64,000 nt of DNA from Gymnothorax reevesii (GCA_029721435.1 CM056578.1:18548411-18612410), one strand, 5' to 3'; positions 23,151-35,982 are shown, counted from the stretch's first letter. The notes: a model not told the origin generated them from the sequence alone. Numbers and translations: made by a program.

Positions 23151-24430
23151 ATCCAAAATAACAAAAATCACACAAACCACGCAACTAAACAATAAAACAC
23201 AATCACGATCCCTTATCCTATGACAAGATTCATATTTTTTAAATGATCTTAATTTAGGAGATCCAAAGGCGCTATATCACTGAGACAAAACCACAGCCAG
23301 AAACCAGTTTGGATCTAATAAAAGCCAGGGCCCAGACTCATTCTTTCTGGCTCCTGTAACCACACTACATTGATTTTACACTATCAGGCAGGGAGTTTTG
23401 GACTCCTGTAGGCTGGAAAGACAAAGCTATTTGTGCTATTTTGACAGAAAAACAAAGTGCCTGGCACAGTTCAGCAAACATTAGATGTGGTTAAACTTCA
23501 CTTTCACACCTGCTTTACCTCACATATTAAGCTACAGTAGGCAGCGCCACACAGATTTGAGATACACTGCAACAAATTGGAATTTGTTATTGATACAAAT
23601 ATAAATATTTTGAAAATTGTATCTTAATAGTCACACTGATATTATCTGCTAATATGATTTTGCGCACTATATAATGTTCATATACTCATTGTACCCATTC
23701 ACGCACACTCAAACACACATACTCAGATACAAACAAAAACATAATGCATGCTTACACACAAACAAACAAACACACAAACGTTCACATGCACTTAGAGACA
23801 AATATAACAAGCACAAAATACTCAGATCCCCCCATCGCAAGATGGCTGATATCCGGCCTGGAAAGAAATTGTGGAGGAGGGGCAGACAGACGGACAAGAG
23901 GACAAATGGACGTATCATCAGGAACATCTATACAATAAGATGTATCCATCATTAAATTTTGTTGAGAAACATTGAGCGGTTTAGGAGCTCTGGCCCAGAA
24001 AAGAGATGTGATGCACGTACAGATCAGGAGATAAATATAGTGCATAGTTACACACACACAGATCAGAGGGCAGTATAGGATTGTAAGTAACCGCAGGGGG
24101 TTCACTGTGTTAGCGAGCACAGCTGGAGCTGCTACACCCTCGTGGCTGACAGTCCCTACAGACTTCCTGCCGTGACAAACTAGTGCACTTTTACCTTGCT
24201 TGGACGCACTACCTCCCTCCCCTAAACCTAAAGACCCTCTGAGCGTGAGTTGCAGTAGGGAGAGGTGGGAGAGGGCATGAGGAAGAGGCCACGCGGGGGA
24301 CGACAGGAACAATCCATCACGGGAGGCCCAGCTCCCAGCAGGCACTGCAGCGGACAGCGCTGCTAAAGTGGGAGCCCTGACCTCCCTCAGCCGGCCGTGA
24401 CTCCTCTTAGGGGATCAACAGCCAGCCGAA
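23151..24430. other. Non-coding, no gene recognised
   Basis: A weak CA-like stretch at 23695-23790. Otherwise unassigned. Confidence 0.5.
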
Positions 24431-26393
24431 CCTGCTGCTGTACATGGAAGATTAGGGGAACGGAGAAAAACTCCCACAACTCATACAACAAACCTGCTGC
24501 TGTACATGGAAGATTAGGGGAACGGAGAAAAACTCCCACAACTCATACAACAAACCTGCTACTGTAAATGGAAGATTAGGGGAATGGAGAAAAACTCACA
24601 CAACTCATACAACAAACCTGCTGCGTTACATGGAAGATAAGGAGAACAGAGACAAACTCGCACAACTCATACAACAAACCTGCTACTGTAAATGGAAGAT
24701 TAGAGGAACTGAGACAAGCTCACACAACTCATACAACAAACCTGCTGCTGTACATGGAATATTAGAGGAACTGAGACAAACTCGCACAACTCATACAACA
24801 AACCTGCTGCTGTACATGGAAGATTAGGGGAATGGAGAAAAACTCACACAACTCATACAACAAACCTGCTGCGTTACATGGAAGATAAGGAGAACAGAGA
24901 CAAACTCGCACAACTCATACAACAAACCTGCTGCTGTACATGGTAGATTAGGAGAACGGAGACAAACTCGCACAACTCATACAACAAACCTGCTGCTGTA
25001 CATGGAAGATTAGGAGAACAGAGACAAACTCGCACAACTCATACAACAAACCTGCTGCTGTACATGGTAGATTAGGAGAACGGAGACAAACTCGCACAAC
25101 TCATACAACAAACCTGCTGCAGTGCGTGGAAGATTAGGAGAACAGAGACAAACTCGCACAACTCATACAACAAACCTGCTGCAGTACATAGAAGATTAGG
25201 AGAACTGAGACAGACTCGCACAACTCATACAACAAACCTGCTGCGTTACATGGAAGATTAGGAGAACTGAGAAAAACTCACACAACTCATACAACAAACC
25301 TGCTGCGTTACATGAAAGATAAGGAGAACAAAGACAAACTCGCACAACTCATACAACAAACCTGCTGCTGTACATGGTAGATTAGGAGAACGGAGACAAA
25401 CTCGCACAACTCATACAACAAACCTGCTGCTGTACATGGTAGATAAGGAGAACGGAGACAAACTCGAACAACTCATACAACAAACCTGCTGCAGTACGTG
25501 GAAGATTAGGAGAACGGAGACAAACTCGCACAACTCATACAACAAACCTGCTGCTGTACATAGAAGATTAGGAGAACTGAGACAAACTCGCACAACTCAT
25601 ACAACAAACCTGCTGCTATAGATGGAAGATTAGAGGAACGGAGACAAACTCGCACAACTCATACAACAAACCTGCTGCTGTAGATGGAAGATTAGGAGAA
25701 TGGAGACAAACTCGCACAACTCATACAACAAACCTGCTGCTGTACATGGTAGATTAGGAGAACGGAGACAAACTCGCACAACTCATACAATAAACCTGCT
25801 GCTGTACATGGAAGATTAGGAGAACGGAGACAAACTCGCACAACTCATACAACAAACCTGCTGCTGTACATGGTAGATTAGGAGAACGGAGACAAACTCG
25901 CACAACTCATACAACAAACCTGCTGTAGTACGTGGAAGATTAGGAGAACGGAGACAAACTCGCACAACTCATACAACAAACCTTCTGCAGTACATAGAAG
26001 ATTAGGACAACTGAGACAAACTCGCACAACTCATACAACAAACCTGCAGCTGTAGATGGAAGATTAGGAGAACCAAGAAAAATGTGTGCAACTCATACAC
26101 TAATCCTGCTCCTGTACATGTGAGAAAAGGATAACCAATAAAGACTTGCACAAATCATATAACAAACCTGCTTGTGTCCACCTGAGATCAGAAAAACCAG
26201 GAATAACTCCAGTAACTCAGACGTATATCGTACGGAGCCCACCTGAAATCACTGGAACCACTAAACAAGCACTAAAAATGCACACATCAAAGCTGTTGAG
26301 TCCATGTGAGATCAGTAAAACTAGGGAAAAAAATCACAGAAACTCAAACACCAAACCTGCTGTTGCCAATTGGAGATCAGAAGAGCCTTAAGG
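24431..26393. repeat. 62-bp minisatellite, about 32 units
   Basis: The word CCTGCTGC and its variants begin units at 24431 + 62n. Twenty-six units run to 26043 with no net insertion or deletion; units then become more diverged towards about 26393, with a 3-bp shift near 26353. Each unit contains a GTACATGGAAGATTAGGAGA-like block, an ACAAACTCGCAC block and AACTCATACAACAAA. The period is not a multiple of 3, so no repeat protein is encoded even though frames stay open for up to 65 codons. Variants (GGAAG/GGTAG, CATGG/CGTGG/CATAG) define a higher-order pattern. There are no spacers, so this is not CRISPR. Confidence 0.97.
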
Positions 26394-26889
26394 CTCAAAA
26401 CTCCTTAAGGCATTTTTCCATATATGTGCAGGCCTGTCATTACTCAGTTCGACTCGACGTGTCAGCCAGGCCTGGGGGGTCTGCTTTTTCATGACCACAG
26501 GGCTGCTCAAAGGTGTGTCTTTAAGCAAAAACGCACTTGCCAAGAGTCAATGTCGTTTAGAATTGGGGCCCTCGTAAGCGCTGTCTACAATCGCACTGGA
26601 CAGAAGTTAATCACAAAGCCCTCTGACATCACCACAGCTCGCTTAAGCATGGGTCTGATGCGCTTCGGCTCAAAGGTAGTGCATCTTGGGCGCGGCTTGG
26701 TAAAACTTGGCCTGCCTAAAGTAGTAATGGAAACACAAAAAATCGTGCCACGGTTCGACTTCGCATGACCGGAACCTTCAACCATTTCTACTACAGTTTA
26801 CTGCACAGAGGCAGGTAGACATCACACCTCTAAAAAAACAGGAGAAAACCATTTGAAACACCACGTGTGAGAGAGTAAGTGTGAGCAAT
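26394..26889. other. Non-coding, possible degraded repeat
   Basis: Words such as GTTCGACTCGAC (near 26448) and CACGGTTCGACTTCGC (near 26750), with GTAATGGAAACACAAAAAAT, recall a fish DNA-transposon family, but inverted ends cannot be demonstrated. A 114-codon frame crosses it without motifs. Confidence 0.4.
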
Positions 26890-27050
26890 GATCCATTCAT
26901 CCATCTGTACATTATCAAACCTACTAACACCCAGTCAGAATCACAGGGGGTTGGACCCTTTCCCCTGTGTGAGAGGCTTGAACACACCCAGGACAGTCAA
27001 TCCATCAGAGGGATTAAGCTCTGACCTCAAAAAAACTCCCAGCAGGTACT
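26890..27050 (-). mobile_element. V-SINE-like fragment (inverted)
   Basis: ATCCATTCATCCATCTGTAC, then GTCAGAATCACAGGGGGTTGG and CAGTCAATCCATCAGAGGG follow the order of the reverse-complemented V-SINE tail seen at 58.96 kb. Strongly diverged. Confidence 0.5.
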
Positions 27051-27667
27051 TTGTGGGTTAAAAATAGACAAAACCCTTAATTACTGTGGCTGCATAATTT
27101 TAGAAGCAACATAATTGTTGCAAAACTGGTCACGTGACGACCGCAAACTGGTCTTCATTGGGGTCAAAGTGTTCAGCAAATCAGCTTGTCAGCATGAATG
27201 GGCTTCCTCTGAGATCACAAGTGTGGGTGTGACACATACTGCATGTGGTATAAGCCTAAGATAAAATGTCCTCAGTATTCAACTCCTCAACACTCCAAAT
27301 AAATTAACTGAACGATACAGAGTAGAAACCAGAACCGACTCAAAATTTGCTCCAAATCAGAGTTTAGATTCCTAATATTTCTTATACAGTTGTGTACAGT
27401 GATGATTATACACCACCACTCATCTAAAGGGGGTCCTGATATATCACTTCTCCATAGATTTTTTGATGAAAATATATTAAAAAATACTATAACAGGCAAT
27501 GAGGACAAAAAAAAAAAAAACCTGCAAGTATATTAAGGTAAAAATGTGGAAAATAAACAAAAACATTAAAACCTTAATTTTGGTAACAATTTAACGGTGT
27601 CGCAGGTGTCACAAATTTCATTTTTTGACTCATCCATCATCAATGAATGTATGTCTGAAGGCTCATT
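27051..27667. other. Non-coding, no gene recognised
   Basis: AT-rich. No feature recognised. Confidence 0.5.
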
Positions 27668-28905
27668 CCATGATTATTGATGCAAAAAAATTGTTTAAAC
27701 TGCTTTGAGGCAACATTATACTGCAAAATTACCTCTGATGTTCAGTTGTTCCAGTTTATAAGGTAACGAGAACTTTGAACAGAGTCAGGGCATTAAACAC
27801 GATGGCACGACAGAAGCTCTCTGAGATCGTTCATAGCCGCATTGCGACCTTATATGATGCTGGTTGGTCACTTTTCTGAAGATATTAAATGCTCCCTTGG
27901 CACTGTAAGAAACACTGTCAAGCATCTCAAAGAGTTTGGTTTGCTGAAAACTAGAATAGTGGAGCAAAACCTGAGGGGTAAAAATTGAAGGTTGATAGCA
28001 AGACAACTCTGTGATGATATTAATGGCGCCAGAAGTGAAGAGATGAAAGTATCAAGATCAACTATTTCCAGTTTCTTACATGAATATTATCTCCTGCTAA
28101 AGAATAACTTCTTGCAGCTGCCAACATCAAAAAGAAAACTTGAGTTCGCCAAAAAATTCGAGATATTAGACAACAATAGACTGGGAACAAGTCCTTTGGA
28201 CCAATGAATCAAAATTAGAAATTTTTTTATCCAAATGTAGAATTTAGGTGTGCCGTGGAGTTGAAGAGCATTTCAAAAATGACTGTTTAGCCCCGTCAGT
28301 AAAACATGGGGGGGTAATACTACGGGTTGGGGTTCAGTCAGCTTGGAAGGAGCCACACATCTCATAAAAATCGATGATGGATCAAAAGCAGAATCAGAAC
28401 ATCCTTGTGAGGCACGCATTGCCATCTGGGAAGAGACTGATACTGTCAGGGATTTGATTTTCAACAAGAGAATGACCCAAAACAGACTTCTAAATTGTGC
28501 AAGAATGATCTCAGTCAGAGAGAATCATCTGGCGACATAGAAGTTATGACTTGGCCTGCTCAAAATCCAGACCTGAACTCAATTGAGCAAATCTGTTGTA
28601 ACATTGAAAGACTCTCTTTGGAATGAACTTCAAACCAAAGAGAATGGTTAAGCGAGTGAGGAAATTCTAAAAAATGTGAAAACTATGCCTGAAAGATTAA
28701 ATGCTCTAATCAAAGCAAAGGGTGGCCACACTAGATATTGACCTTTTTCTCTCAAAAAGACACTATTATTTTCGTTTTTACCATACATTGTTATCTATTC
28801 GCTTATTTTCATCTTTATGATCCAATACTACATTAAATGAATATTTGAATAGTTCTTGGTTTCTAATCTATCTTCATTTTGTTGAGAATAATAATCACTG
28901 CACAC
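27668..28905 (+). mobile_element. Tc1-like transposon relic
   Basis: It contains a full-length but dead Tc1-type transposase gene. The ends are uncertain. A possible decayed inverted-repeat pair is ATGATTATTGATGCAAAAAA (about 27680) against the reverse complement of the segment near 28870-28895 (GTGATTATTATTCTCAACAA). The limits given follow that pair. Confidence 0.65.
27802..28741 (+). pseudogene. Tc1-like transposase pseudogene
   Basis: Begins at ATG 27802 with MARQKLSEIVHSRIATLYDA, the first helix-turn-helix. After a frameshift near 27878 it continues EDIKCSLGTVRNTVKHLKEF, and then RLIARQLCDDINGARSEEM (second DNA-binding helix). Later pieces read LWTNESKLEIF near 28195, FQQENDPKQTSK near 28465, and PDLNSIEQ near 28575, ending KAKGGHTRY and TGA at 28741. 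The length of about 310 codons fits the family. The first catalytic Asp is Asn (TNES instead of TDES) and the second is Glu (QQEN instead of QQDN). With these and several stops and shifts, the protein is inactive. This is a different Tc1 lineage from the other three in the window. Confidence 0.85.
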
Positions 28906-29171
28906 AACTGAATGAGATGACAATGCAATGTAAGTAAAATCTGACGGTGATAATAAGCAATCATACACAATCAACCATTTGTTGGGTGCCGCTAAAAATA
29001 AGCTTTCCTTGTACCACAAGTGTCTATTTCCATTGTGGCCGTTTGTTAACAAATTGAACAATATCATTTCAATTTTAACGCTTGCACTTATTTAAAAATG
29101 CTTTTATTCACTTACTCCAGTTTTGCAAAGCTGGCAACTACCTAATATATTTCTCCATCAGCTTATACCCT

Positions 29172-29173
<2 letters not shown>
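28906..29173. other. Non-coding
   Basis: AT-rich, no feature recognised. Confidence 0.5.

Positions 29174-29213
<40 letters not shown>
29174..29213. repeat. (CA)n microsatellite
   Basis: A pure CA run of about 18-19 repeats. Confidence 0.97.
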
Positions 29214-29217
<4 letters not shown>

Positions 29218-30214
29218 AACATGTCTGAGCAGAGGTACAGTCTATAAAACACTATCTGAAATGATACTGATTATATGCAAAACCGGGGCTGAAAAAGGGG
29301 AGTTAAATGTTTGTTTATTCTCTTGGGCAAGAGAGGCAACAGGAGCGAAATATGATAAAAATACTTCCAGGCTGTGCTATTTTACATGAAAGGCGATCAG
29401 GCATGCTTCCACTTAGCCAATCTGGGCTTTGGGCCATGTTACCGGCCCATCTGTGATTGGCCGATGTTTCGCCGGTCCTGGTCAGTTTGCCTTGGAAGCC
29501 TTGCATGCACAGCAGACGCACATCTAAAGTGGGAGCTTTTCGGTGAAAGATCTTGAGTGGATGAGCAGCTTCAGAGGCGCATGAGAACTGGAGTCAAGAA
29601 GCGGGATGCCCCCACAGAATGTCCTTTTTTGGGTTTTAGCATGGGGTTGTCGAGCACTTTCTGCAGAGCCGAGAGGCCACCGTTTTCAGGCAATTATCCG
29701 GGCCAAAGAGCACTCCCCATCAGAAACAACAGATGAAAGCCCACAGACACGGTGAAAAGGGGTCACTAAGTAATTTACTTCACCATCAGACTCCAAATTC
29801 AAAGTGATGGTTGATTACTGGCTTGTTTTAGGCTGGAAAAAAAAAAACTCAATATAACGTCAGACGTTTGAGGGAGAAGGAAAACAAGGATTAACTGCTT
29901 CAGTGCCAAATCCTTCCCTCATTAGGAAACATCTCCCTCAGAATGTGTTTTTTTTAAAATTAGATTTCAGACAGAGCTCTCAATTACCACTTGCCAGGAT
30001 GGATTACAAGAAAATTACACAATCAATGTTTCTTTTGATACATTTATTGCTTACTGAATACAACAAAGGTAAATACAGCCCAAGAACATTTTTGATCTGA
30101 TTTGTTCTTTCTTAAATTTTGAACTCAGTGTTCTTTAGCTCCATTACTTTCTATTACCAGATGTGTCTGTTATATAAGCAAAAAATAAACATTATGCTAT
30201 GCTGAATACCCCTC
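29214..30214. other. Non-coding, no gene recognised
   Basis: No recognisable coding frame or repeat. Confidence 0.5.
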
Positions 30215-30750
30215 GGCCCGGACAAGATTTCCTGCCTCAAGGTCACAGCGCTAAGGTCAAAGGTAAAATTCAGCAAAAACATGACCTTGCGCATCCATGT
30301 GTCACAGTGAGTTATCATACCAAATTTGGTGAAGCAGCGATCAGTAGATGCTGAGCACTGACCCGTACAAGATTTCCAGGGTCAAGGTCACAGAGCTAAG
30401 ATCAAAGGTCAAATCCAGCATAACACCTGACATTACACATGCATAGATCATAGTGAGTTACCATACCAAATTTGGTGAAGCTGCGATAATTAGTTGCTGA
30501 GTACTGACCCAGACAAAATTTCCAGGGTCAAGGTCACAGAGCTAAGGTCAAAGGTCAAATCCAGCAAAAAACCTGTTATTGCACATCTATGGGTCATAGT
30601 GAGTTACCATATCAAATTTGGTGAAGCTGCGATCATTAGTCGCTGAGTACTGGCCCGGACAAAATCAGGGTCCGACGACAGACGACGGATGACGGACGAC
30701 AGACGGACACGCAGGAGATGACAATCGGCCAGAATCGGCCAAGGGGTAAA
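30215..30750 (+). repeat. 146-bp tandem repeat (3 units) with GACGACAG tail
   Basis: Units start at 30215 (GGCCCGGACAAGATTTCC), 30361 and 30507; a fourth starts at 30653 and is cut short after about 15 bp. The period is exactly 146 bp. Each unit carries CAAGGTCACAG, GGTCAAAGGTCAAATCCAGC and CCAAATTTGGTGAAGC. The last partial unit runs into a GACGACAGACGACGG-type tail (30670-30710), then AATCGGCCAGAATCGGCCAA. The unit-plus-tail layout looks like the 3' end of a retroelement or SINE with repeated body units. The family is unknown to me. Confidence 0.85.
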
Positions 30751-31355
30751 AATCATTTAAAGATGTTCTAGTTCAGGGCTGCCTGACCATGTACCTGGGG
30801 CTGTGCCATCCAGTAGGTCGTCACTGTATCCATAACAAAGCACAATGTTCAAGAGCCAGAGATCACATCCAGCTGCTCATTAGGAGAGTTGGAAATGCCA
30901 ATGCAGGGTTGAAATGAAGCTCACTGGCTGTCCGATCTCCAGGAACAGGACTGGGAAACTGTATTCCAGCTGCTTTGGTGCTCGGCTTTTACCGTTGTGA
31001 AAAAATGCCCGTTTATCTCGTGGAAGGATTATAGGATTCAGTGGGTGGAAGTTACAAAAAAAAAAAAAGAATTCAGAGGAAAGTGTGTGATTTGGACAAT
31101 ACGCCTGTCGGCTCTCTCTGGAGCTGACTGAGGACAGTTTGGCGATTGGACACCAGACTGAAAAAGTAGCTCTAAAATAAATAAGCAGCCCAGCACTTGA
31201 AATATTGAATCCAGCGGAGCTGCTTAATAGCTCGGAGAGCTGTGAAGAGGCTGATCGGGAGCTGAGCTGCTCTACACCGCATGAGTGTGTCAAACACTAA
31301 CCACGGCCAGTCTCTCCACTTCAACTGAGGGGCACATTTACAGACATGGACATTC
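30751..31355. other. Non-coding, no gene recognised
   Basis: A 137-codon minus-strand frame (30880-31293) has no motif and includes a poly-A/T-derived Phe run. Confidence 0.5.
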
Positions 31356-31437
31356 TAACACACACGCAAGCACACACACACACACACATACAAACACATG
31401 AACACACACACACTCACATACACAAACACATGAACGC

Positions 31438-31486
<49 letters not shown>

Positions 31487-31520
31487 AACACATGAACGCA
31501 CACACACACCAAAACACACA

Positions 31521-31561
<41 letters not shown>

Positions 31562-31618
31562 AGGGAGAGACACATACACAAACACATGAAAATACACACA
31601 CACAAACACACACACAAA
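31356..31618. repeat. (CA)n-rich microsatellite
   Basis: Long CA runs with ACAAACACATGAAC blocks repeated four times (near 31391, 31424, 31486 and 31580). Confidence 0.95.
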
Positions 31619-33834
31619 CTGCCAGCCTGCGTATTTTGCACCTAAATAAGCCATCCAAAACAAGCATCTTTACAAAAATTGGAATGACCCTTAAGAGCGT
31701 TGTCATGACTACCAGTGATGAGGTAATAGCTGCCAGTCCCGCGAAATATTTTGTGGCTGCAACATCTGCCATACAACCATAGTTCCACACGGATGAAATA
31801 ATTACTGGTCGACTAATTGATTGATTGGTATACCTCATCATCAACACGGCATCGGAAGACCTGGCCTTAATACTACTACGCGCATTTGTACAAAATCTCC
31901 AACACAAAACCGAGTGATCTGTCAAATTTGCGGGTAATGTATTTCCATCACAGCTAAAGCTAAACGTGCTAACGCGTAAAGCCAGTATTTTCACTTTGCA
32001 GCCAATTTTTTTCCGTTACAGTCTCACGCCGTTAATAGAAACGTGCCAAATGACGGGAGGCGACTGAGAAAGCACATCAATTAACATCAGGAAGACTCTT
32101 CGCGGCTTTGAAAGCCACGTGGCTTGGCACCTTTATGAGCCCATTTTACATACAAAGATTACGGTTATCCCTAGATATAGTTCAGTTTTGAACGGAGATT
32201 TACCATGTAGAACTCAATGTAGTCCAGGACTAGGCATAATCTATATTCGCGACACTGGGCAAATGTCTGTTCTTTAGGCCTATCTCTGTGTCTAATGTAT
32301 TATTTTTATATCTGTTTTATTCACAGCAGCATGAGGGTTCTTACTCGGAAAGGGTGGACATGAGGACATTTTTTTTTATCCCAGCACTAAGCCACCTAAT
32401 TCAAAGAACCAACTAATCCTGGTCGACAATAAAGCCCTTGATAAGAAGAATCAAGAGACTTTGCGCAAGGCTACATCAGAAACATTCACCCACAGACGCT
32501 TTCATCTGATATGACGGGACACCGCTGTGCTAAGATATTTTAAGAGAAAATATTACTTAATGAATTAAAAAAATAAAGAAATGAACAAAGCCTCTCACAG
32601 TCAGCCCCATGATGTCGGAAAAGAACCGGACCGACGGCATTTGGTCAAAAACAGCTGTTTTTCCTTTGATAGCGCGATTTAATAACACTGACCTGTGCAT
32701 GCCTGGAGCTATTTATTTCGCCCGGAGGGAAGTACAGGCATACTGCAACCATGTGGCACGCGAGGATAGGAAATTAAGTAGAGACTTAAATACACAATGC
32801 GAACCTGCGATCTGGGCAGGTATCGGCCCAAGTTCGCTTAGCTGATGTGGATGAATAGGCTTATTAGACCCTTGTCGCGCATTTGAAAAGGTGCAGTAAT
32901 TCTTGTGTCCAGCAGGTGGGGCTAGTGCCCGAAGCAAGGCTGCAGATAAACTGCGGAGTTACATAAACAGGTGAGACACAGTTCGAAACGACCAGAGAAG
33001 CCTAAAAACTGGAATGTATGGCACACGCGACACGCACGAAGGACCACCAAAGAGGGAAGGGGCAAATTATATCAAAGATGCAATTAAAAAATATTTATAT
33101 AAATAAACACCCGTCAAGTATACAAAACAATCTTTTTAAAAACCATGGCACGTCATATTTCATTCAGCTCGCCATACCAGAACTCTGCCAACCCAATGCT
33201 CTCTGTGCTCAGCCATTATTAAAAAAATTGGGACCACTTGTCCTGTTACGTAGAACTTTGAGAGATTAACAAACAAAGCAATTTCCTGATTTGGGTCAAT
33301 ATCTCCACAACAGCCAGTGTCTCTTCCTGGAGAAGCTCGGAGCAGACGTGTGCAGACTGATGGGGCCTCACATAGATCCCCTACAAAGCACTGACATCTG
33401 ATCCTCCATCTCATAGCTATGTGGAGGACATACAGACATTACCGCAGAGGATTGTGCTCCAAAACTCGAAAAAGGCATCCTCTTGTTCTCCAATCGACAG
33501 TCTGGGGATATGGGGGAGTATGAATGAGCAGAGGAGTGTACAGTATTTAGAGTGGTAGTACACTGTCAAAGAGGCTCCCACCAGCTCTTCACAATGGAGC
33601 CTGTATTAACGCAATAAGTGTATGCGCTAGATGTACAGGCATTATGTGTCCTTTATCATGCAAGTGTTGGATGAAAAGTATTACATGGATGCTGGAGTGC
33701 AGTTTACATGTCTGAGTGTGCGCTGCTTTGTGCTTGTTTGAGCTCCTGTAAGCACATACATGCTGAACTGTGCGTGTAGACATTGTCTCAAAATAAACGT
33801 TTGCATTATGTTCCGTTTTCAACATCTATGAGTG
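31619..33834. other. Non-coding, no gene recognised
   Basis: Mixed composition. No frame resembles a known protein, and no repeat family is identified. Confidence 0.5.
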
Positions 33835-34385
33835 CCACTTACGCACGTGCATACGGCTTCGAGCATGCACAGATGCCTGCACGTACTGTGTCCGTACTGT
33901 ATGTGTCCATGTCTTAACCATATGAGTGTTCTGTATTTGTGGGCATGCATGTTCCATATGTGTGTGAGTGTGTGCGCTCTATGAGTGCGCGCATATTTAC
34001 CATTTGCGTGTGTCTGGGCATGCGTGTTCTGTATACGTGTGATGCGTGTACCATATGCGTGTTAGTACATCGCAAGAGTGTGAGCATGTGTTTACCACTT
34101 GTATATGCATGTGCGTACCGAGTGTGTGTGTGTGTGTGTGTGTCCGTGTATCGTATATGGGTATTTATGTAGGCACCATATGTGTGTGCATTTATGTTAT
34201 ATACATGTGGGTGCGTATATGTACTGTACACGGGCGAACCATACGTGTGTGCGTTTCGTATGTGTGAGTTTGTATATAGAGTATGCGAACTGTATGTGTC
34301 TACGCGTGTGCGTACCATACCCATTTGTGTATGTATGTGTGTGCACTGTGTGTGTACCGTACGTGTGTCCACACTACATCACGCA
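33835..34385. repeat. TG-rich degenerate array
   Basis: Interrupted TG repeat in which TACCATATGTGTG-like words recur irregularly (for example near 33952, 34050, 34170, 34238 and 34312). It resembles the CA-rich anchored array at 20.6 kb in style but not in anchor sequence. Confidence 0.8.
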
Positions 34386-35118
34386 CGTAAGAGCCTCTCA
34401 CACGTCTCAGATCCTCCTCCAGCCAACAAGCAGCGCACAGAAACACGCTGAAGAGAAACACTACATTTGCACTCGCGACCCCGCAAATTATAAATCCTCA
34501 CCTATTTAAAACAATAATAGAAGTGCCAGCGTTCTTTAATTCCACTCTGCTTTAATTAGATCCTAGAAAGAGGCCTGCAGTAACTGGGTTAATGGAATCG
34601 GCGGTTTCAACTGAATTCCCTCTTTTAAATGCGAACAGGACGCACAGGTGACTGTGAGAGGACCGCACTGTAGTGACATACAAGGTAGCAACCTTCTGTA
34701 CACGTTTACTGCATCTGGCATCTTAGAGATGCAACATTTCCAAACCTCGAAACTCATCCCCATCAATGTAGATCTTCTGTCAATCTGTGAGCTGGAACTT
34801 TTTTCCCCATCTTATCTTAATTTGCTGTCAGTGTTACTTGTTTATTGAGATTTTTTCAAACCAAATATGTACAGTTTTATACCTCTAAAATTTTTTATAG
34901 CTTTATTTAAAGGAAGAACTGCAATATTATAGTGCTAGGATTATTTAACCGCCGGAGACTGGCAATTTTTGGGTATTGTTTAGTAAAAGAAATGACATAT
35001 TAAGGTGTAAATACATTCATATGTGAATAACTTGTTTTGTTTCAGTTGAATATCCTTAAGAGCGCGTTTTAGAAAAGTAGAGTTAAGACTTTAGATGACT
35101 GTTCCATTTAACTATATT
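34386..35118. other. Non-coding, no gene recognised
   Basis: AT-rich second half. Nothing assigned. Confidence 0.5.
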
Positions 35119-35120
35119 TA

Positions 35121-35980
35121 CACCAAGCAGCCACAACATTAAAACCATAGGCTTAATCCTGTGTTGGTCCCTCTCCCGCCATAAATACATCTCTGTTATA
35201 CTGACGTCACCTTGAATTCCTGGACCCCAGGCTCCCCAGCAGAACATTTCCTGAAGCATCACACTCCCTACACTAGCTCATCGTCTTCCCACAGAACATC
35301 CAAGAGCCATCTCTTCCACGGGATAATGGTACGCCTGTACCCAGCTGTAGCACGTGATTTATAAGAAAATGGAACTTGCTGGACCAGACGACCTCCTGCA
35401 TTTGATCCAGGGTCCAGTTCTGACTCTCTCAAACCCATTATAGGCACTTTCAGCAATGAATCGGGGTCAGAACAGGGCCCTTAGACTGGTCTGCATCTAC
35501 AAAGCGCTACACACAGCAGGGTGCGATACACTGTGCGCAGTGACACATTCCTCACTTTAATTATTAAAATTCTCAGCGTCTTGTGCAACAGTCGCCCTTT
35601 TGTCAGTTTGGATCACACAGAATAGCCTCCACTGTCCTCGTGAATCGATGAGTCTTGGGCACCCAAAGCCATGTCATGAGTACACTTTGTTCCTCCTCAG
35701 ACCACTATCAGCAGTTACTCACATCTGTTGACTGGAAGCACCCCAGAACTCCTGCCACCTCAGAAATGATCTGACTCACTTATCTGGGCATAACAATTTG
35801 GCCCTTGTCACAGGCTTTCAGTTCCCATTTCTCCCACATCCAACATGTCGACAATAAGAACTGACTGTCCACTCACTGTCTCAGGTCTCTCCGCAGACCT
35901 CGATACGCGCCTATGTCACCAGATAGTCGATGTTATTTGCTTCCTCTGTGGAAGGTTTTTCATATTTTGGCTCATCGGTG
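35121..35980 (-). mobile_element. Tc1-like transposon, degraded, TA duplication
   Basis: The left end CACCAAGCAGCCACAACATT and the reverse complement of the right end (CACCGATGAGCCAAAATATG) are imperfect inverted repeats. TA flanks both sides (35119-35120 and 35981-35982). The 860-bp interior has the non-coding-strand texture of a Tc1 gene read on the minus strand (CCCAGCAGAACATTTCCTGA, then AGCATCACACT, and CAATTTGGCCCTTGTCA, the last near the expected N-terminus). It is related to the element at 53.78 kb but from another subfamily, and shortened. Confidence 0.82.
35200..35850 (-). pseudogene. Tc1-like transposase remnants
   Basis: Minus-strand fragments correspond to parts of a Tc1 transposase, but frames are broken throughout. 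The longest clean stretch is about 62 codons (35268-35456), and it covers the region around the first catalytic block, where no WSDES-type motif survives. The part of the gene encoding the second Asp and Glu is missing. Order and strand agree with the related transposase at 53.9-56.5 kb. Boundaries are approximate. Confidence 0.6.
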
Positions 35981-35982
35981 TA

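Noticed and set aside
24630..24827. Repeat protein encoded by the 62-bp array
   Set aside because: 62 is not a multiple of 3, so each unit is read in a new frame, and stops occur after at most about 65 codons.
24431..26393. CRISPR-like array
   Set aside because: Units are directly contiguous with no unique spacers, and the context is vertebrate. It is a minisatellite.
26424..26768. 114-codon frame as a gene, or a hAT-like element
   Set aside because: No domain is recognised, and inverted ends or a target duplication could not be shown.
30880..31293. 137-codon minus-strand frame
   Set aside because: Contains a Phe run from a poly-A tract and no recognisable domain.
31338..31994. 218-codon Cys/Val-rich frame on the minus strand
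   Set aside because: Most of it is a translation of (GT)n, and the remainder has no motif.
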